Below are positions 18,245-26,952 of a stretch of DNA of 64,000 nt, one piece after another. Within the stretch, counting starts at the first letter, position 1. Each line of letters begins with the position of its first letter. Location of the stretch: contig NZ_AUAA01000009.1 of the NCBI RefSeq assembly GCF_000428485.1, positions 54,771-118,770 of the forward strand, given 5' to 3'. The position numbers and the translations under genes are program-made. This DNA is from Epilithonimonas tenax DSM 16811. Lineage in GTDB: Bacteria > Bacteroidota > Bacteroidia > Flavobacteriales > Weeksellaceae. The notes beneath the pieces are model-generated. The model ran no database searches. It had not been told where the DNA came from and saw nothing but the letters and a program-made list of their open reading frames with translations.

Positions 18245-19576
18245 ATGACGAAATTCGGAGTTGATGCGGCCAGTTTTTATGTGCCTTCTTTATATTTAGA
18301 AATCAAAGACCTTGCTGAGAAAAGAGGAATCGAACCGGCCAAATTGGAAAAAGGTCTGGGACTGCAAAAAATGTCATTGCCTGATGTTCACGAAGATGCA
18401 GCGACCTTCGCAGCAGAGGCCTTACTCAGATTAATTCAAGATTATAAACTCAATCCAAAAGAAATTTCCAAAGTTTACCTAGGAACCGAAAGTGCTCTAG
18501 ATGCTGCAAAACCAACCGCAACCTATGCAGTACAAATGGTGGAAGAATTCCTAACCGAAGAATTTGGTGAAAGGGTTTTCAAACATTGTGACGTCATCGA
18601 TATGACTTTTGCCTGCATTGGAGCGGTGGACGCTTTGCATAACGCTTTGGATTTCGTTAGAGCAAATCCTAGCAAGAAAGCCGTGGTGATTGCCAGTGAT
18701 TATGCCAAATACGAATTGGCTTCTTCCGGAGAATACACTCAAGGTGGCGGCGCAGTGGCATTACTGGTTTCGGCCCATCCAAAACTGATTGAAATTGATA
18801 ACAATTGGGGCGTTGCAACAGAAAGTGTGTTCGATTTCTTTAAACCTAGACGCCACTTTTCAAAAGATGATTTCCCAACAGCTCCGGAAAATTTCCCTGA
18901 TAAAATTGAAGTCTTCACAGATGAACCTGTTTTCGATGGTCAATATTCCAACCAGTGTTATCAGGACAGAATCCGTGAGGCTTATGATCATTACAAAGAG
19001 CAGACTTTTACAGTAAGACCTTATGAACAATGGCGCTATCTCATTTTCCATCTCCCTTATGCCTTCCACGGGAAAAGAGTCTTCACCGAAATTTATAGTT
19101 TAGAAAATCATCTCGATTATTCTGATGCTGAGAAACAAAAAGCCATTGCAAAATCCGAAGATTACATTCATTTCATCAATGAAAAAATAGAAAGATCTCA
19201 ACGTGCTTCTTCCGAAATCGGGAATATGTACACGGCTTCTATTTTTATGGCTTTGCTTTCAGCTTTGCAAACTTCGTTTAATGAAAATGAAGATTTATCA
19301 GAAAAAGAAATTGGTTTTTTAGCTTACGGAAGTGGTTCTAAAGCTAAGGTTTTCGTCGGCAAAGTTTCCCCAGAGTGGAAATCCGTGGTAGAGAAATGGA
19401 ATCTTTTCGAAGAACTGAAAAACAGATTGCCAATCAATTTCGAAACTTACGAAAAGTTGCATCGCAAACAACTGGATTCTTCGGTTAACCAAAATTACAA
19501 AGGTTTTGGACTGAGAAGCGTTGAAAAGGAAAGTCCAGTTTTGAAAGGGGCAAGATATTATAGTTATAAAAAATAA
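18245..19576 (+). CDS. mvaS: hydroxymethylglutaryl-CoA synthase
   Basis: 443 residues of the thiolase-fold HMG-CoA synthase family. The general base glutamate is in LGTESALD (Glu82) and the nucleophile in MTFACIGAVDAL (Cys124). The conserved block YAKYELASSGEYTQGGGAVALL follows. It condenses acetyl-CoA and acetoacetyl-CoA in the mevalonate route to isoprenoids, which many flavobacteria use. No other mevalonate gene is adjacent in the window. At 443 residues it is longer than the Gram-positive enzymes (about 390). Confidence 0.92.
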   Translation: MTKFGVDAASFYVPSLYLEIKDLAEKRGIEPAKLEKGLGLQKMSLPDVHEDAATFAAEALLRLIQDYKLNPKEISKVYLGTESALDAAKPTATYAVQMVEEFLTEEFGERVFKHCDVIDMTFACIGAVDALHNALDFVRANPSKKAVVIASDYAKYELASSGEYTQGGGAVALLVSAHPKLIEIDNNWGVATESVFDFFKPRRHFSKDDFPTAPENFPDKIEVFTDEPVFDGQYSNQCYQDRIREAYDHYKEQTFTVRPYEQWRYLIFHLPYAFHGKRVFTEIYSLENHLDYSDAEKQKAIAKSEDYIHFINEKIERSQRASSEIGNMYTASIFMALLSALQTSFNENEDLSEKEIGFLAYGSGSKAKVFVGKVSPEWKSVVEKWNLFEELKNRLPINFETYEKLHRKQLDSSVNQNYKGFGLRSVEKESPVLKGARYYSYKK

Positions 19577-19578
19577 TA

Positions 19579-19703
19579 GCGCCGTAGGTGCGGTCTGTTA
19601 ATAGAAAAAATAGATAGTAGAATGCTAGCTCCGTAGGAGTTAGTTGTTAATAGCAAATTAATAATGCTTGACACCAAAGCTCCGTAGGAGCGACCTGATA
19701 ATC
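19579..19703 (+). repeat. three copies of the GCTCCGTAGGAGC stem-loop repeat, 50-bp period
   Basis: Copies begin at 19579, 19627 and 19678. Each has a small hairpin (GCTCC-GTA-GGAGC in the consensus) followed by GACCTGTTAATAG-like sequence and about 23 variable bases. It lies between mvaS and the terminator of the AraC gene. Confidence 0.85.
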
Positions 19704-19738
19704 GCCAAAGATTAAATCCACAATAATCATAAATCGAA

Positions 19739-19762
19739 AACGAGCAGAAATATCTGCTCGTT
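19739..19762 (-). terminator. terminator of the AraC-family gene
   Basis: A perfect 10-bp stem AACGAGCAGA / TCTGCTCGTT with loop AATA, just past the stop of the regulator gene at 19797. Confidence 0.7.
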
Positions 19763-19796
19763 CTCTTTTGAAAATATCTATAACTAACTACTAACT

Positions 19797-20714
19797 TCAT
19801 CTTGATTTTTTGTTCTGATAGATTTTCGGCGTTACACCTTCCATTTGTTTGAACACCCGAATGAAATAATTGGTGTCAGAAAATCCCGTACTGAAAGCCA
19901 CTTCACTCACAGAATTCTGCTGACTCAATAATTCTTTCGCTTTTTTGATTCTTTGGTGAATGATAAATTCATTCGGAGAAATCCCCAATTCCTGTTTGAA
20001 CATCTTGAAAAAGTTCGATTTACTGACATAGGCCATTTTAGCAATGGCATCAATGGATAATTTCTGGTGCAGATTCTTCTTGATAAAATCCACCACAAAA
20101 CCAATTCTGGACGTGTTCTTCAAGGTGTTTTTTTCAACCAATTTTCTCGCTTGCGTCTGCATTAGTCTGATTAATAATTCTTTCAAAGCAAAATCGGCGA
20201 TCACATCTTTGTGAGAATCATCTTCCATTGCAATCCTCATAATATTATTGGTTGCGGACGCCAAAGCCTTGCTATTTAGCAGATAAAACTCATGCAAAGA
20301 AATATGCCATTGTGAAGAGTCATCTACTTTTGCCTCCGTAAAGTTCAGATGATCCAAAGATTCCTGCACAAATTGCGGATTCAAAGTCAAAGAAACACAC
20401 TGCGAAGCTTGCTCGTCGGCATCCGGAAAATCGATGACCATAGTTTCACCTGGCGCCACCAGAACACTTTCTCCCGGAAGGTACTCAAAGTAATTGCTCC
20501 TGTCCTGAAGCTTCATCCATTTCCTTCCTCTCAACATTCCTGTGAACGTCAAATGCTCAAAATGCAGTTTTACATCGTAAGCCGCTTTGTGCGTTTCATA
20601 GATGCTGAATTCACAATTATTTAAACTGAACTTGGTTTGGTTCTCCACCAAAGTGTTCAGCTTATTTTCGTGCGTCAGGCTGGGTTTGTTAAGTTGAAAA
20701 AGATTTGAATTCAT
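19797..20714 (-). CDS. AraC-family transcriptional regulator next to aldehyde dehydrogenase
   Basis: 305 residues: an N-terminal sensor domain (about 40-190) with GESVLVAPGETMVIDFPDAD, and a C-terminal pair of helix-turn-helix motifs (about 205-300) including KLSIDAIAKMAYVSKSNFFK and FSTGFSDTNYFIRVFKQ. It is divergently transcribed from the aldehyde dehydrogenase, with a 205-bp shared promoter region, so it very likely controls that gene and perhaps the DUF779 gene beyond. The inducer, possibly an alcohol or aldehyde, is inferred from context only. Confidence 0.9.
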   Translation of the reverse strand: MNSNLFQLNKPSLTHENKLNTLVENQTKFSLNNCEFSIYETHKAAYDVKLHFEHLTFTGMLRGRKWMKLQDRSNYFEYLPGESVLVAPGETMVIDFPDADEQASQCVSLTLNPQFVQESLDHLNFTEAKVDDSSQWHISLHEFYLLNSKALASATNNIMRIAMEDDSHKDVIADFALKELLIRLMQTQARKLVEKNTLKNTSRIGFVVDFIKKNLHQKLSIDAIAKMAYVSKSNFFKMFKQELGISPNEFIIHQRIKKAKELLSQQNSVSEVAFSTGFSDTNYFIRVFKQMEGVTPKIYQNKKSR

Positions 20715-20743
20715 CGATTCAAGATTTATAACCTCTTGTTTAT

Positions 20744-20880
20744 CAAATATAATATTTTAAAGTGAATCTCAGTCACAATTTTTGTTAAGGAATGATAAAG
20801 TGTGATAAAAATATCATTTTACTGTTTTTTTAGAGGATTGTGCTATTTTTATTGAAGGGTTTATAATTAATTTAGCTTTA
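20744..20880. promoter_or_regulatory. divergent promoter region, regulator and aldehyde dehydrogenase
   Basis: On the minus strand TATATTTG (20744-20751) is an exact -7 box for the regulator gene, with a TTG 24 bp upstream. On the plus strand TTG (20852-20854) and TAGCTTTA (20873-20880), 18 bp apart, form a near-consensus promoter with one mismatch for the dehydrogenase, as expected for an activated gene. Confidence 0.45.
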
Positions 20881-20919
20881 ATCAAATATGAATTTAATAT
20901 TAATAAAACTTAAATAAAA

Positions 20920-22446
20920 ATGAGTACAACAACACAAAATCAATCAAGCACAATTTTACAGTGGCCAGAGTTTAAATCTCAATATGATAATTACATCGGG
21001 GGAAAATTTTTGCCATCTGTGGGCGGACAATATTTTGATGTGATTTCTCCAATCAATGGGCACGTTTTTACCAAAGCAGTACATTCTAATAAAGAAGACT
21101 TAGAATTGGCAGTTAACGCAGCAACAGAAGCTTTCAAAACGTGGAAATATACTTCAGCAACAGAAAGAAGCATCATTCTAAACAAAATTGCTGACAGAAT
21201 AGAAGAGAATCTAGAATATATCGCTACCGTTGAAACTATTGATAATGGGAAAGCCGTGAGAGAAACTTTGGCAGCTGATATTCCTTTGGCAATAGACCAT
21301 TTCAGATATTTCGCTTCAGTGATTAGAGCAGAAGAAGGTTCGCACAACGAGCTAGACAAAGACACCGTTTCATTAATCGTTCACGAGCCATTAGGTGTTA
21401 TAGCGCAAATTATCCCTTGGAACTTTCCTATCTTAATGGCTGTTTGGAAATTGGCACCAGCATTGGCGGCAGGAAACTGCGTGGTCTTGAAGCCGGCAGA
21501 AAGTACGCCAATCTCTATTTTGGTTTTAATGGAATTGATTGGTGATTTGCTTCCGCCAGGAGTTGTGAATATCGTCAACGGTTTCGGAGCAGAATTGGGT
21601 AGAGCTCTGGTGACAAATCCTAAAGTAAACAAAGCGGCCTTCACGGGTTCTACTGCTACAGGTCGTTTGGTAATGCAGTATGCAACAGAAAATGTCATTC
21701 CCGTGACTTTAGAATTGGGCGGGAAATCACCTAACATTTTCTTCAGCTCTGTAATGGATGCAGATGATGAGTTTCTGGACAAGGCCATAGAAGGTGCCGT
21801 AATGTTTGCCCTCAACCAAGGCGAAATTTGTACTTGCCCATCGAGATTGTTGGTTCAGGAAGATATTGCAGATGCATTCATTGCAAAAGTGATAGAAAGA
21901 ACTGAGGCTATCAAGATAGGTAATCCACTAGACAAAACTGTGATGATGGGTGCTCAGGCTTCCAAAATTCAGAAAGATAAAATTTTGGGTTATTTGAAAC
22001 TTGGTAAAGAAGAAGGCGCAGAAGTGCTTACTGGTGGTGATGTGAATACTGTTGAAGGGTTGGAAGAAGGCTACTACATCAAACCAACCATATTCAAAGG
22101 GAACAACAGAATGAGAATTTTCCAAGAAGAAATTTTCGGTCCAGTGGTAGCTTTCACAACTTTCAAAGATGAGGCGGAAGCTTTGGAAATTGCCAATGAT
22201 ACAATCTATGGTCTTGGAGCAGGCGTTTGGACGCGCGATGCACATCAATTATACAACATCCCAAGACACGTAGAAGCGGGTAGGGTTTGGGTGAATCAAT
22301 ACCACGCTTATCCTGCTGGCGCGCCTTTCGGAGGCTACAAACAGTCGGGGATTGGTAGAGAGAATCACAAAATGATGCTAGATCATTACCGCCAAACCAA
22401 AAATATGTTGATCTCTTACAGCAAAAATAAATTAGGGTTCTTTTAA
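20920..22446 (+). CDS. NAD-dependent aldehyde dehydrogenase (ExaC/AldB type)
   Basis: 508 residues with the full family pattern: NAD-binding [17 protein letters not shown], general base in [10 protein letters not shown] (about 267), catalytic cysteine in [10 protein letters not shown] (about 305) and [10 protein letters not shown]. The double cysteine CTC around the active site is typical of the acetaldehyde/ExaC-like group. It probably oxidises short aliphatic aldehydes to acids. Genes of this group often neighbour a DUF779 gene, as here. Expression is probably governed by the divergent AraC protein. Confidence 0.94.
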   Translation: MSTTTQNQSSTILQWPEFKSQYDNYIGGKFLPSVGGQYFDVISPINGHVFTKAVHSNKEDLELAVNAATEAFKTWKYTSATERSIILNKIADRIEENLEYIATVETIDNGKAVRETLAADIPLAIDHFRYFASVIRAEEGSHNELDKDTVSLIVHEPLGVIAQIIPWNFPILMAVWKLAPALAAGNCVVLKPAESTPISILVLMELIGDLLPPGVVNIVNGFGAELGRALVTNPKVNKAAFTGSTATGRLVMQYATENVIPVTLELGGKSPNIFFSSVMDADDEFLDKAIEGAVMFALNQGEICTCPSRLLVQEDIADAFIAKVIERTEAIKIGNPLDKTVMMGAQASKIQKDKILGYLKLGKEEGAEVLTGGDVNTVEGLEEGYYIKPTIFKGNNRMRIFQEEIFGPVVAFTTFKDEAEALEIANDTIYGLGAGVWTRDAHQLYNIPRHVEAGRVWVNQYHAYPAGAPFGGYKQSGIGRENHKMMLDHYRQTKNMLISYSKNKLGFF

Positions 22447-22464
22447 TCTGCTTGTAATAATTAT

Positions 22465-22594
22465 GGCAACTTATCCGCCCTCCGTTCCCAAACCTAACGA
22501 AGTGTTTCGACGCAGTCCATCTTTTTTTGCAGACATTTTTATCAAATAACATTTGTAGAAGCAAAAAAAGGATTTCCACTCAGGTCGGGTTGCG
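22465..22594 (-). repeat. long-hairpin dispersed repeat, copy 1
   Basis: Read on the minus strand it goes from CCCGACCTGAGTGGAAATCC through a T-run and TTGC, across a variable centre, to GCAAAAAAAGATGGACTGCG and on to AACGGAGGGCGGATAA. The T-run and A-run arms pair into a long hairpin. Related copies are at 23639, 32061, 53722 and 61711. Confidence 0.8.
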
Positions 22595-22651
22595 AATTTC
22601 AAATCCAAAGGACGAAAATTGTTAAGTTGTAGGAACCTAAAATTCAATATT

Positions 22652-22684
22652 AAGCCCGGCAGAATTTTTTGTCGGGTTTTTGTT
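22652..22684 (+). terminator. intrinsic terminator after aldehyde dehydrogenase
   Basis: A 9-bp stem AAGCCCGGC / GTCGGGTTT (two G-T pairs) with an A/T loop and a T-run. Confidence 0.75.
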
Positions 22685-22766
22685 TAACTTTAAAATAATA
22701 ATGAGCAAGTAACTTTTTTGTAAATTCTATAATCCAAATATTAAGTTGATTCCGAAAGGATTCACA

Positions 22767-22846
22767 AAGCTCTGGATGAGCAAACTGTTAATAGAATAAA
22801 TAGTAACGAACCAATTTAAGCTCCGTAGGAGCGACTTGTCAATAAC
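22767..22846 (+). repeat. two GCTCCGTAGGAGC stem-loop repeats (first duplication unit)
   Basis: Copies at 22767-22794 (variant AAGCTCTGGATGAGC) and 22818-22846 (AAGCTCCGTAGGAGC), 51 bp apart. They are carried inside the tandem duplication. Confidence 0.8.
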
Positions 22847-22877
22847 ATTATTATTCATTAATTTCAAAATAAAAAAG

Positions 22878-23078
22878 ATGGAAACTACAGATAAAATCTC
22901 AAGACTTTCCGTAACCGATGAGGCAATGGAAGTCATTTGGGAACTAGAGAAAAAACACGGCGAACTGATGTTCTACCAAGCGGGAGGATGTTGCGAAGGC
23001 ACGCAGCCACAATGTTTCGATAAAGGCGGTTACTTTCCGAGGATGAATGATGCGATGATTGGCACCATCAATTTGTAA
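22878..23078 (+). pseudogene. truncated duplicate of the DUF779 gene
   Basis: 66 codons from the ATG at 22878. The first 65 residues match the intact copy at 23232 with five substitutions, then the frame reads into the duplication joint and stops after one foreign residue. The cysteine pair in GGCCEG and the second cysteine-containing PQCF block are preserved, but the C-terminal half is gone. It could still be translated, because it has the same leader as the intact copy. Confidence 0.8.
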
Positions 23079-23121
23079 ATTCTATAATCCAAATAGTAAG
23101 TTGAATCGGAATGGATTCACA

Positions 23122-23200
23122 AAGCTCTGGAGGAGCAAACTGTTAATAGAAAAAATAGTAACGAACCAAGTTAAGCTCCGTAGGAGCGACCTGTCAATAA
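23122..23200 (+). repeat. two GCTCCGTAGGAGC stem-loop repeats (second duplication unit)
   Basis: Copies at 23122-23149 and 23172-23200, 50 bp apart, upstream of the intact DUF779 gene. Confidence 0.8.
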
Positions 23201-23231
23201 CATTATTATTAATTAATTTCAAAATAAAAAG

Positions 23232-23621
23232 ATGAAAACTAAAGATAAAATCTCAAGACTATCCGTTACAGATGCGGCGATGGAAGTGATCTGGGAACTA
23301 GAGAAAAAACACGGTGCCCTGATGTTTTATCAAGCTGGCGGATGTTGCGAAGGCACTCAGCCACAATGTTTCGAGAAAGGCGGTTACTTTCCGAGGATGA
23401 ATGACGCAATGATTGGCACCATCAATGGTTTCGAATTCTGGATAGACCGCGACCTCTTTGAATATTGGAAGTATTCGCACTTTACATTGGACGTTTTGGA
23501 AGGTTGGGGTCCCGGCGGATTTTCTTTAGAAACGCCCTTGGGGAAAACTTTCAAAGTTCATTACCGACTTTTTACGGTGGAAGAATTGGAAAATCTGGAA
23601 CCTGTGAAGAGAAGTGAATAG
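23232..23621 (+). CDS. DUF779 domain-containing protein
   Basis: 129 residues, full length for the DUF779 family. Conserved features are the GGCCEGTQPQCF cysteine cluster (about 36-47), which may bind a metal, and GWGPGGFSLETPLGKTF near the C-terminus. The biochemical role is not established. The family is repeatedly found beside acetaldehyde-type dehydrogenases, and the dehydrogenase here is 0.8 kb upstream on the same strand, so a shared function in aldehyde metabolism is plausible but inferred. Confidence 0.88.
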   Translation: MKTKDKISRLSVTDAAMEVIWELEKKHGALMFYQAGGCCEGTQPQCFEKGGYFPRMNDAMIGTINGFEFWIDRDLFEYWKYSHFTLDVLEGWGPGGFSLETPLGKTFKVHYRLFTVEELENLEPVKRSE

Positions 23622-23638
23622 AAATTAGAATCGTGACA

Positions 23639-23752
23639 TAGCCCCGATAGGAACGGCATCCTTTTTTGCTTTTTTGACCAATCGTGTTTTGAAAGACCAA
23701 CCGTTATAAAAGCAAAAAAGATAGAGTGGATAGCGGGATCAAGCTCCTAATA
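23639..23752 (+). repeat. long-hairpin dispersed repeat, copy 2
   Basis: TAGCCCCGATAGGAACGGCA, then a T-rich arm TCCTTTTTTGCTTTTTT, a variable centre, the pairing arm AAAAGCAAAAAAGA, and TGGATAGCGGGATCAAGCTC. It has the same orientation and arms as the 53722 copy read on the minus strand. It ends a few bases before the stop of the transporter gene and could serve as its terminator. Confidence 0.8.
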
Positions 23753-23758
23753 AATATT

Positions 23759-24973
23759 TCAAGAAGTTTCTACTTTTACGAACTTCGAGACAATCATACT
23801 GGCGAGAATGTTCCCAACGGAGTTAAGAACGGTTGCCAAAGGATCCACCAAAGTCCCGATAATAATTACGGCAGGAACCACATCCGGCGGGATTTTATAA
23901 ACGGAAATCATCAACATTTCACCGATATAGCCACCATTCGGGATTCCGCCGGCAACTGCGCTGACGAAAACGGTGATGCCAAGAGCCATTATGAGATTCA
24001 TTGGTTCAAATAAATTCCAGCCCAATAATTGAAACGCCACATAAATTTTGATGATGGATGAAATAGAGGAGCCGTTTTTGTGAATTGTAGTCCCAATCGG
24101 AATCACGACGTTGGCGATGGATGCGGGAACACCCATTCTTTTTGCAGCCTCTATGGCAACGGGCATTGTCGCCAAACTGCTGCAAGTGCTGATGGCAGTT
24201 GCAGTCGGCAAAAGACTTTCTTTCCAAAATGCTTTCACGCCTTTTCCACCTTTCCAAACGAACGCGTAAAGACTGAAAAAAACAATGAAATAAATGGTTC
24301 CGGCAATATAATAAAGTCCCAAAGGTTTGGCGTAAAATCCGAAAAGCTGAGGTCCAATCGTTCCAACTTGATACGCAAAATAAGCGCCTAATCCGACGGG
24401 TGCGACTTTCATAATTAATAATAAAAGTTGTTTCATCACTTCGTTTCCGGAAAGGATGAAGTTCTGAAATGCTTTTCCCATTTCGCCAGATTTTCTGATG
24501 GAGATTCCGACTAAAAAAGAAAAAACCAGCAATGCCAGCATATTTTGTCTTGAAAATAAAGTGTAAAACTCGCTCACGGTGAAGAATCCGACGATCTGGT
24601 CATTGATATTGGTGTTGGATTGTAAGTTTTCTGATATGGTTTCGCTAATGTTTTTTGGCGCTTCAGTCGGAAATAAATAAACTAAGATGATGCAAAATGT
24701 CGCTGATATCAATATGAAACTGAGGAAAGTCAGAACCATTGTTCCGATGATTTTCCCCAATTGATTTTGCTGTTCGATTCCGGAAATCGCGGAGACAATT
24801 GCAAAAAACACAAGTGGAATGACTGTGACGAAAAGCAGATTCAGGAAAATATCGCCAATCGGTTTGAGATAGACTACAAAATCTGGCGCAAAAATTCCCA
24901 CCAGACTTCCGATGAATATCCCGATGAGAAGCAGAATAATGTTACTGTAATTTTTCCAGAAAGATGGATTCAT
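23759..24973 (-). CDS. dicarboxylate/amino acid:cation symporter (SDF family)
   Basis: 404 residues from the ATG at 24973; an upstream TTG at 24991 overlaps the -7 box and is rejected. About eight membrane helices plus the two re-entrant hairpins of the family, with SSLATMPVAIEAA and VVIPIGTTIHKNGSSI corresponding to the serine-rich hairpin and the substrate-site helix. It imports glutamate, aspartate or C4-dicarboxylates with sodium or protons. The exact substrate is not certain. Confidence 0.92.
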   Translation of the reverse strand: MNPSFWKNYSNIILLLIGIFIGSLVGIFAPDFVVYLKPIGDIFLNLLFVTVIPLVFFAIVSAISGIEQQNQLGKIIGTMVLTFLSFILISATFCIILVYLFPTEAPKNISETISENLQSNTNINDQIVGFFTVSEFYTLFSRQNMLALLVFSFLVGISIRKSGEMGKAFQNFILSGNEVMKQLLLLIMKVAPVGLGAYFAYQVGTIGPQLFGFYAKPLGLYYIAGTIYFIVFFSLYAFVWKGGKGVKAFWKESLLPTATAISTCSSLATMPVAIEAAKRMGVPASIANVVIPIGTTIHKNGSSISSIIKIYVAFQLLGWNLFEPMNLIMALGITVFVSAVAGGIPNGGYIGEMLMISVYKIPPDVVPAVIIIGTLVDPLATVLNSVGNILASMIVSKFVKVETS

Positions 24974-24988
24974 CCCTTTAATTTTGAT

Positions 24989-24996
24989 CAAAGATA
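24989..24996 (-). promoter_or_regulatory. -7 element for the SDF transporter gene
   Basis: TATCTTTG on the minus strand, 16 bp before the ATG. No clear -33 element was found. Confidence 0.45.
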
Positions 24997-25067
24997 ATTA
25001 TAAAAAAGTTTGAAATTTTATTTAGAAACTTAATTTTAGAATCTAATTAATGCCGAAATTTGTTCTT

Positions 25068-26318
25068 ATGAAAACAGCAGTTCTGATCACCATCGGCGAC
25101 GAGATATTGTCAGGAAATACCGTAGACACAAATTCCAACTTCATTGCTACGCAACTCAAAGAAATTGGAGTCAAAGTTCTGCGGATTTTTACGATCCCGG
25201 ATGAAGAAAGTACCATCATAACTACTTTGGGTAGAGCATTTGAAATGGCGGATATGGTGATCACCACCGGTGGATTGGGGCCTACAAAAGATGATATTAC
25301 CAAGAAAGCTTACGCTGAATTTTTTGAAGATGAATTGGTGTTTTCGGAGAAAGTCTATGACCATCTTCGCGCCTATCTGGAAAAACGAAACCGACTCTGG
25401 ATCCTGGAACATAACAAAGAACAGGCGGTTGTTTTGTCAAAAGCAGAGATTTTCCTCAATTATTTTGGGACAGCGCCTTGTATGGTTTTGGAAAAAAATG
25501 GCCAATATTGTTTCAGCTTGCCGGGCGTTCCCTACGAAGTGAAACCCTTGGTGAAAGATCAGATAGTTCCTTTCCTGAAAGAAAAATGGGTACTGGATCA
25601 TCTGGTGACCAGGATAGTTTCTGTCGTCGATTTTCCGGAAAGCGTCCTGTCCGATACAATTGAGGGATGGGAATTGGCTCTTCCGAAACACATCAGTCTG
25701 TCTTATCTGCCTGTAGGAAACAGGGTGAAGTTGCGGCTGACGGCTTCTGGAAATTCTCAGGAAACACTCGATCAGGATCTCGAAATTGAAATACAGAAAT
25801 TGATCCCAATGATCGGAGGACATATAATTGCCACGCACGAGGATAAGATAGAAAAGATCCTCGCAGAATTACTCATAGAAAGAAAATTAACATTATCGGT
25901 TTCAGAAAGCTGTACTGGCGGTCAGCTGTCACATCTGATCACATCTATTGCAGGAAGTTCCCACTATTTCTGCGGAGGAATTGTGACTTACGCCGCAGAA
26001 AAGAAAATTGATGTACTAAAAGTGGATCCAAAAACCATTGAGAAATTCACCGTCGTAAGTGAAGAAGTGGCATCTGAAATGGCGAAAGGCTGTCAGGAAT
26101 TATTCAAAACTGATATTTCAGTTTCTACGACAGGCGTTGCAGGTCCGGGAAAAGGAGAGGACGGGAAGGATATCGGGACGGTTTTTTACACCATCAGGAT
26201 AGGAGAGGAAGAAACGACTTATAAACTTTTTCTTCCGCACCTGGAAAGGATTGATTTTATGAGTTTCGTCTCTCAGAAGGTTTTGCAGGATACGGTTTCA
26301 CTGCTTATCAAAAAATAA
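25068..26318 (+). CDS. cinA: CinA: competence/damage-inducible protein with NMN/ADP-ribose domain and PncC amidase domain
   Basis: 416 residues from the ATG at 25068, where MKTAVLITIGDEILSG matches the family start (an ATG six codons upstream is possible). Residues 1-170 form the MoCF-like COG1058 pyrophosphatase domain (VITTGGLGPTKDDIT). Residues about 255-415 form the PncC nicotinamide-nucleotide deamidase domain (SVSESCTGGQLSHLITSIAG, VSTTGVAGPGKGEDG). The protein takes part in recycling NAD by-products. The full two-domain form is present. Confidence 0.94.
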   Translation: MKTAVLITIGDEILSGNTVDTNSNFIATQLKEIGVKVLRIFTIPDEESTIITTLGRAFEMADMVITTGGLGPTKDDITKKAYAEFFEDELVFSEKVYDHLRAYLEKRNRLWILEHNKEQAVVLSKAEIFLNYFGTAPCMVLEKNGQYCFSLPGVPYEVKPLVKDQIVPFLKEKWVLDHLVTRIVSVVDFPESVLSDTIEGWELALPKHISLSYLPVGNRVKLRLTASGNSQETLDQDLEIEIQKLIPMIGGHIIATHEDKIEKILAELLIERKLTLSVSESCTGGQLSHLITSIAGSSHYFCGGIVTYAAEKKIDVLKVDPKTIEKFTVVSEEVASEMAKGCQELFKTDISVSTTGVAGPGKGEDGKDIGTVFYTIRIGEEETTYKLFLPHLERIDFMSFVSQKVLQDTVSLLIKK

Positions 26319-26340
26319 ATTTGATTTTCTTTTTGGCCCA

Positions 26341-26463
26341 ACCCTAAAGGGAGAAATAAAAATCAATTGACTCCCTTTAGGGTAGGGGGAAATCAATTGA
26401 CTCCATTTTTTTTGATCGTGGTAAAGCAAGTGACTCCCTTTAGGGTCGGGGGAAATCAAGTGA
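26341..26463. repeat. CCCTTTAGGGT-type repeat cluster
   Basis: GACTCCCTTTAGGGT followed by an A/C base and GGGGGAAATCAA occurs at 26369 and 26432. An inverted piece (ACCCTAAAGGGAG) is at 26341, and the ATCAATTGA/ATCAAGTGA linker recurs between units. CCCTTTAGGG is nearly self-complementary. It sits between cinA and decayed genes. Confidence 0.75.
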
Positions 26464-26476
26464 TTTTTAGTTGAGA

Positions 26477-26599
26477 TTACTTCAAGATATCTTTCAGGAA
26501 AGTCAAAGTGTGATTCCAAGCTCTTTTTGCCATCACGTCGTTGTAATCTGGAGATTCCGGACTTGTGAATGTGTGTTTGGAGTTAGCATAAGTGATGAT
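26477..26599 (-). pseudogene. 3' fragment of a dienelactone hydrolase-family gene
   Basis: The minus-strand frame reads IITYANSKHTFTSPESPDYN and then AKRAWNHTLTFLKDILK to a stop at 26477. This is the C-terminal end of dienelactone hydrolases, including the catalytic histidine in the KHTFTSP block. The rest of the gene is missing. The fragment continues directly, in the same frame after a stop, from the truncated aldo/keto reductase upstream, which marks a deletion joint near 26600. Confidence 0.75.
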
Positions 26600-26950
26600 T
26601 TAACGTTTCAGGCTTCCTTCAATTTGTTTTAAAATATGAATCCTGGAAGAACCTTGGTTATTGGGGCCGTCACCAAAAGTGAAAGTTGATTTCGTTGATA
26701 AAATGAGCTTGTTACGGGAAATATCTTCAATGGCTTTTCCAAGAACTTCCTCAGATTTTCCATCAGAATACATATCGGCTGTATCAAAAAAATTGACGCC
26801 AGCATCCATACAAATATTTACGAGTTTTTTAGCTTCATCAACCTGCGTGTTTCCCCAGGCTTTGAAGAAATCACCTTCGCCACCGAAAGTTGCTGTTCCG
26901 AAACTGAGAACAGGAACTTTAAGTCCTGAACCATATTCCATTGTCTTCAA
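26600..26950 (-). pseudogene. aldo/keto reductase, truncated after 116 residues
   Basis: Family features are present up to the first third: FFDTADMYSDGKSEEVLG carries the catalytic Asp and Tyr, and ILSTKSTF the Lys. The frame then ends at SLKR with TAA, where intact members continue LxTDYIDLYxxH with the catalytic His and more than 200 further residues. It directly follows the intact aldo/keto reductase at 26953 (2 bp between), suggesting a former operon of two reductases and a hydrolase. Confidence 0.85.
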
Positions 26951-26952
26951 TT

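Larger units (their letters stand above)
22718..23427 (+). repeat. 355-bp tandem duplication covering DUF779 5' half and leader
   Basis: The segment from TTGTAAATTCTATAATCCAA (22718) recurs at 23073, and similarity runs through the stem-loop repeats, the leader TAATTTCAAAATAAAAA and the first 65 codons of the DUF779 gene. The first unit ends exactly where the second begins, inside codon 65-66, which cuts the first gene copy short. The copies differ at scattered bases, so the event is not recent. Confidence 0.9.

Noticed and set aside
22836..22877. upstream start of the truncated DUF779 copy
   Set aside because: The extra 14 codons correspond to untranslated leader that is noncoding in the duplicated second copy; ATG at 22878 matches the intact gene.
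19579..23200. CRISPR array
   Set aside because: Repeats of about 28 bp with about 23-bp spacers and near-constant period look CRISPR-like, but only two or three units stand together, the repeats vary, they recur at several loci and no cas gene is near.
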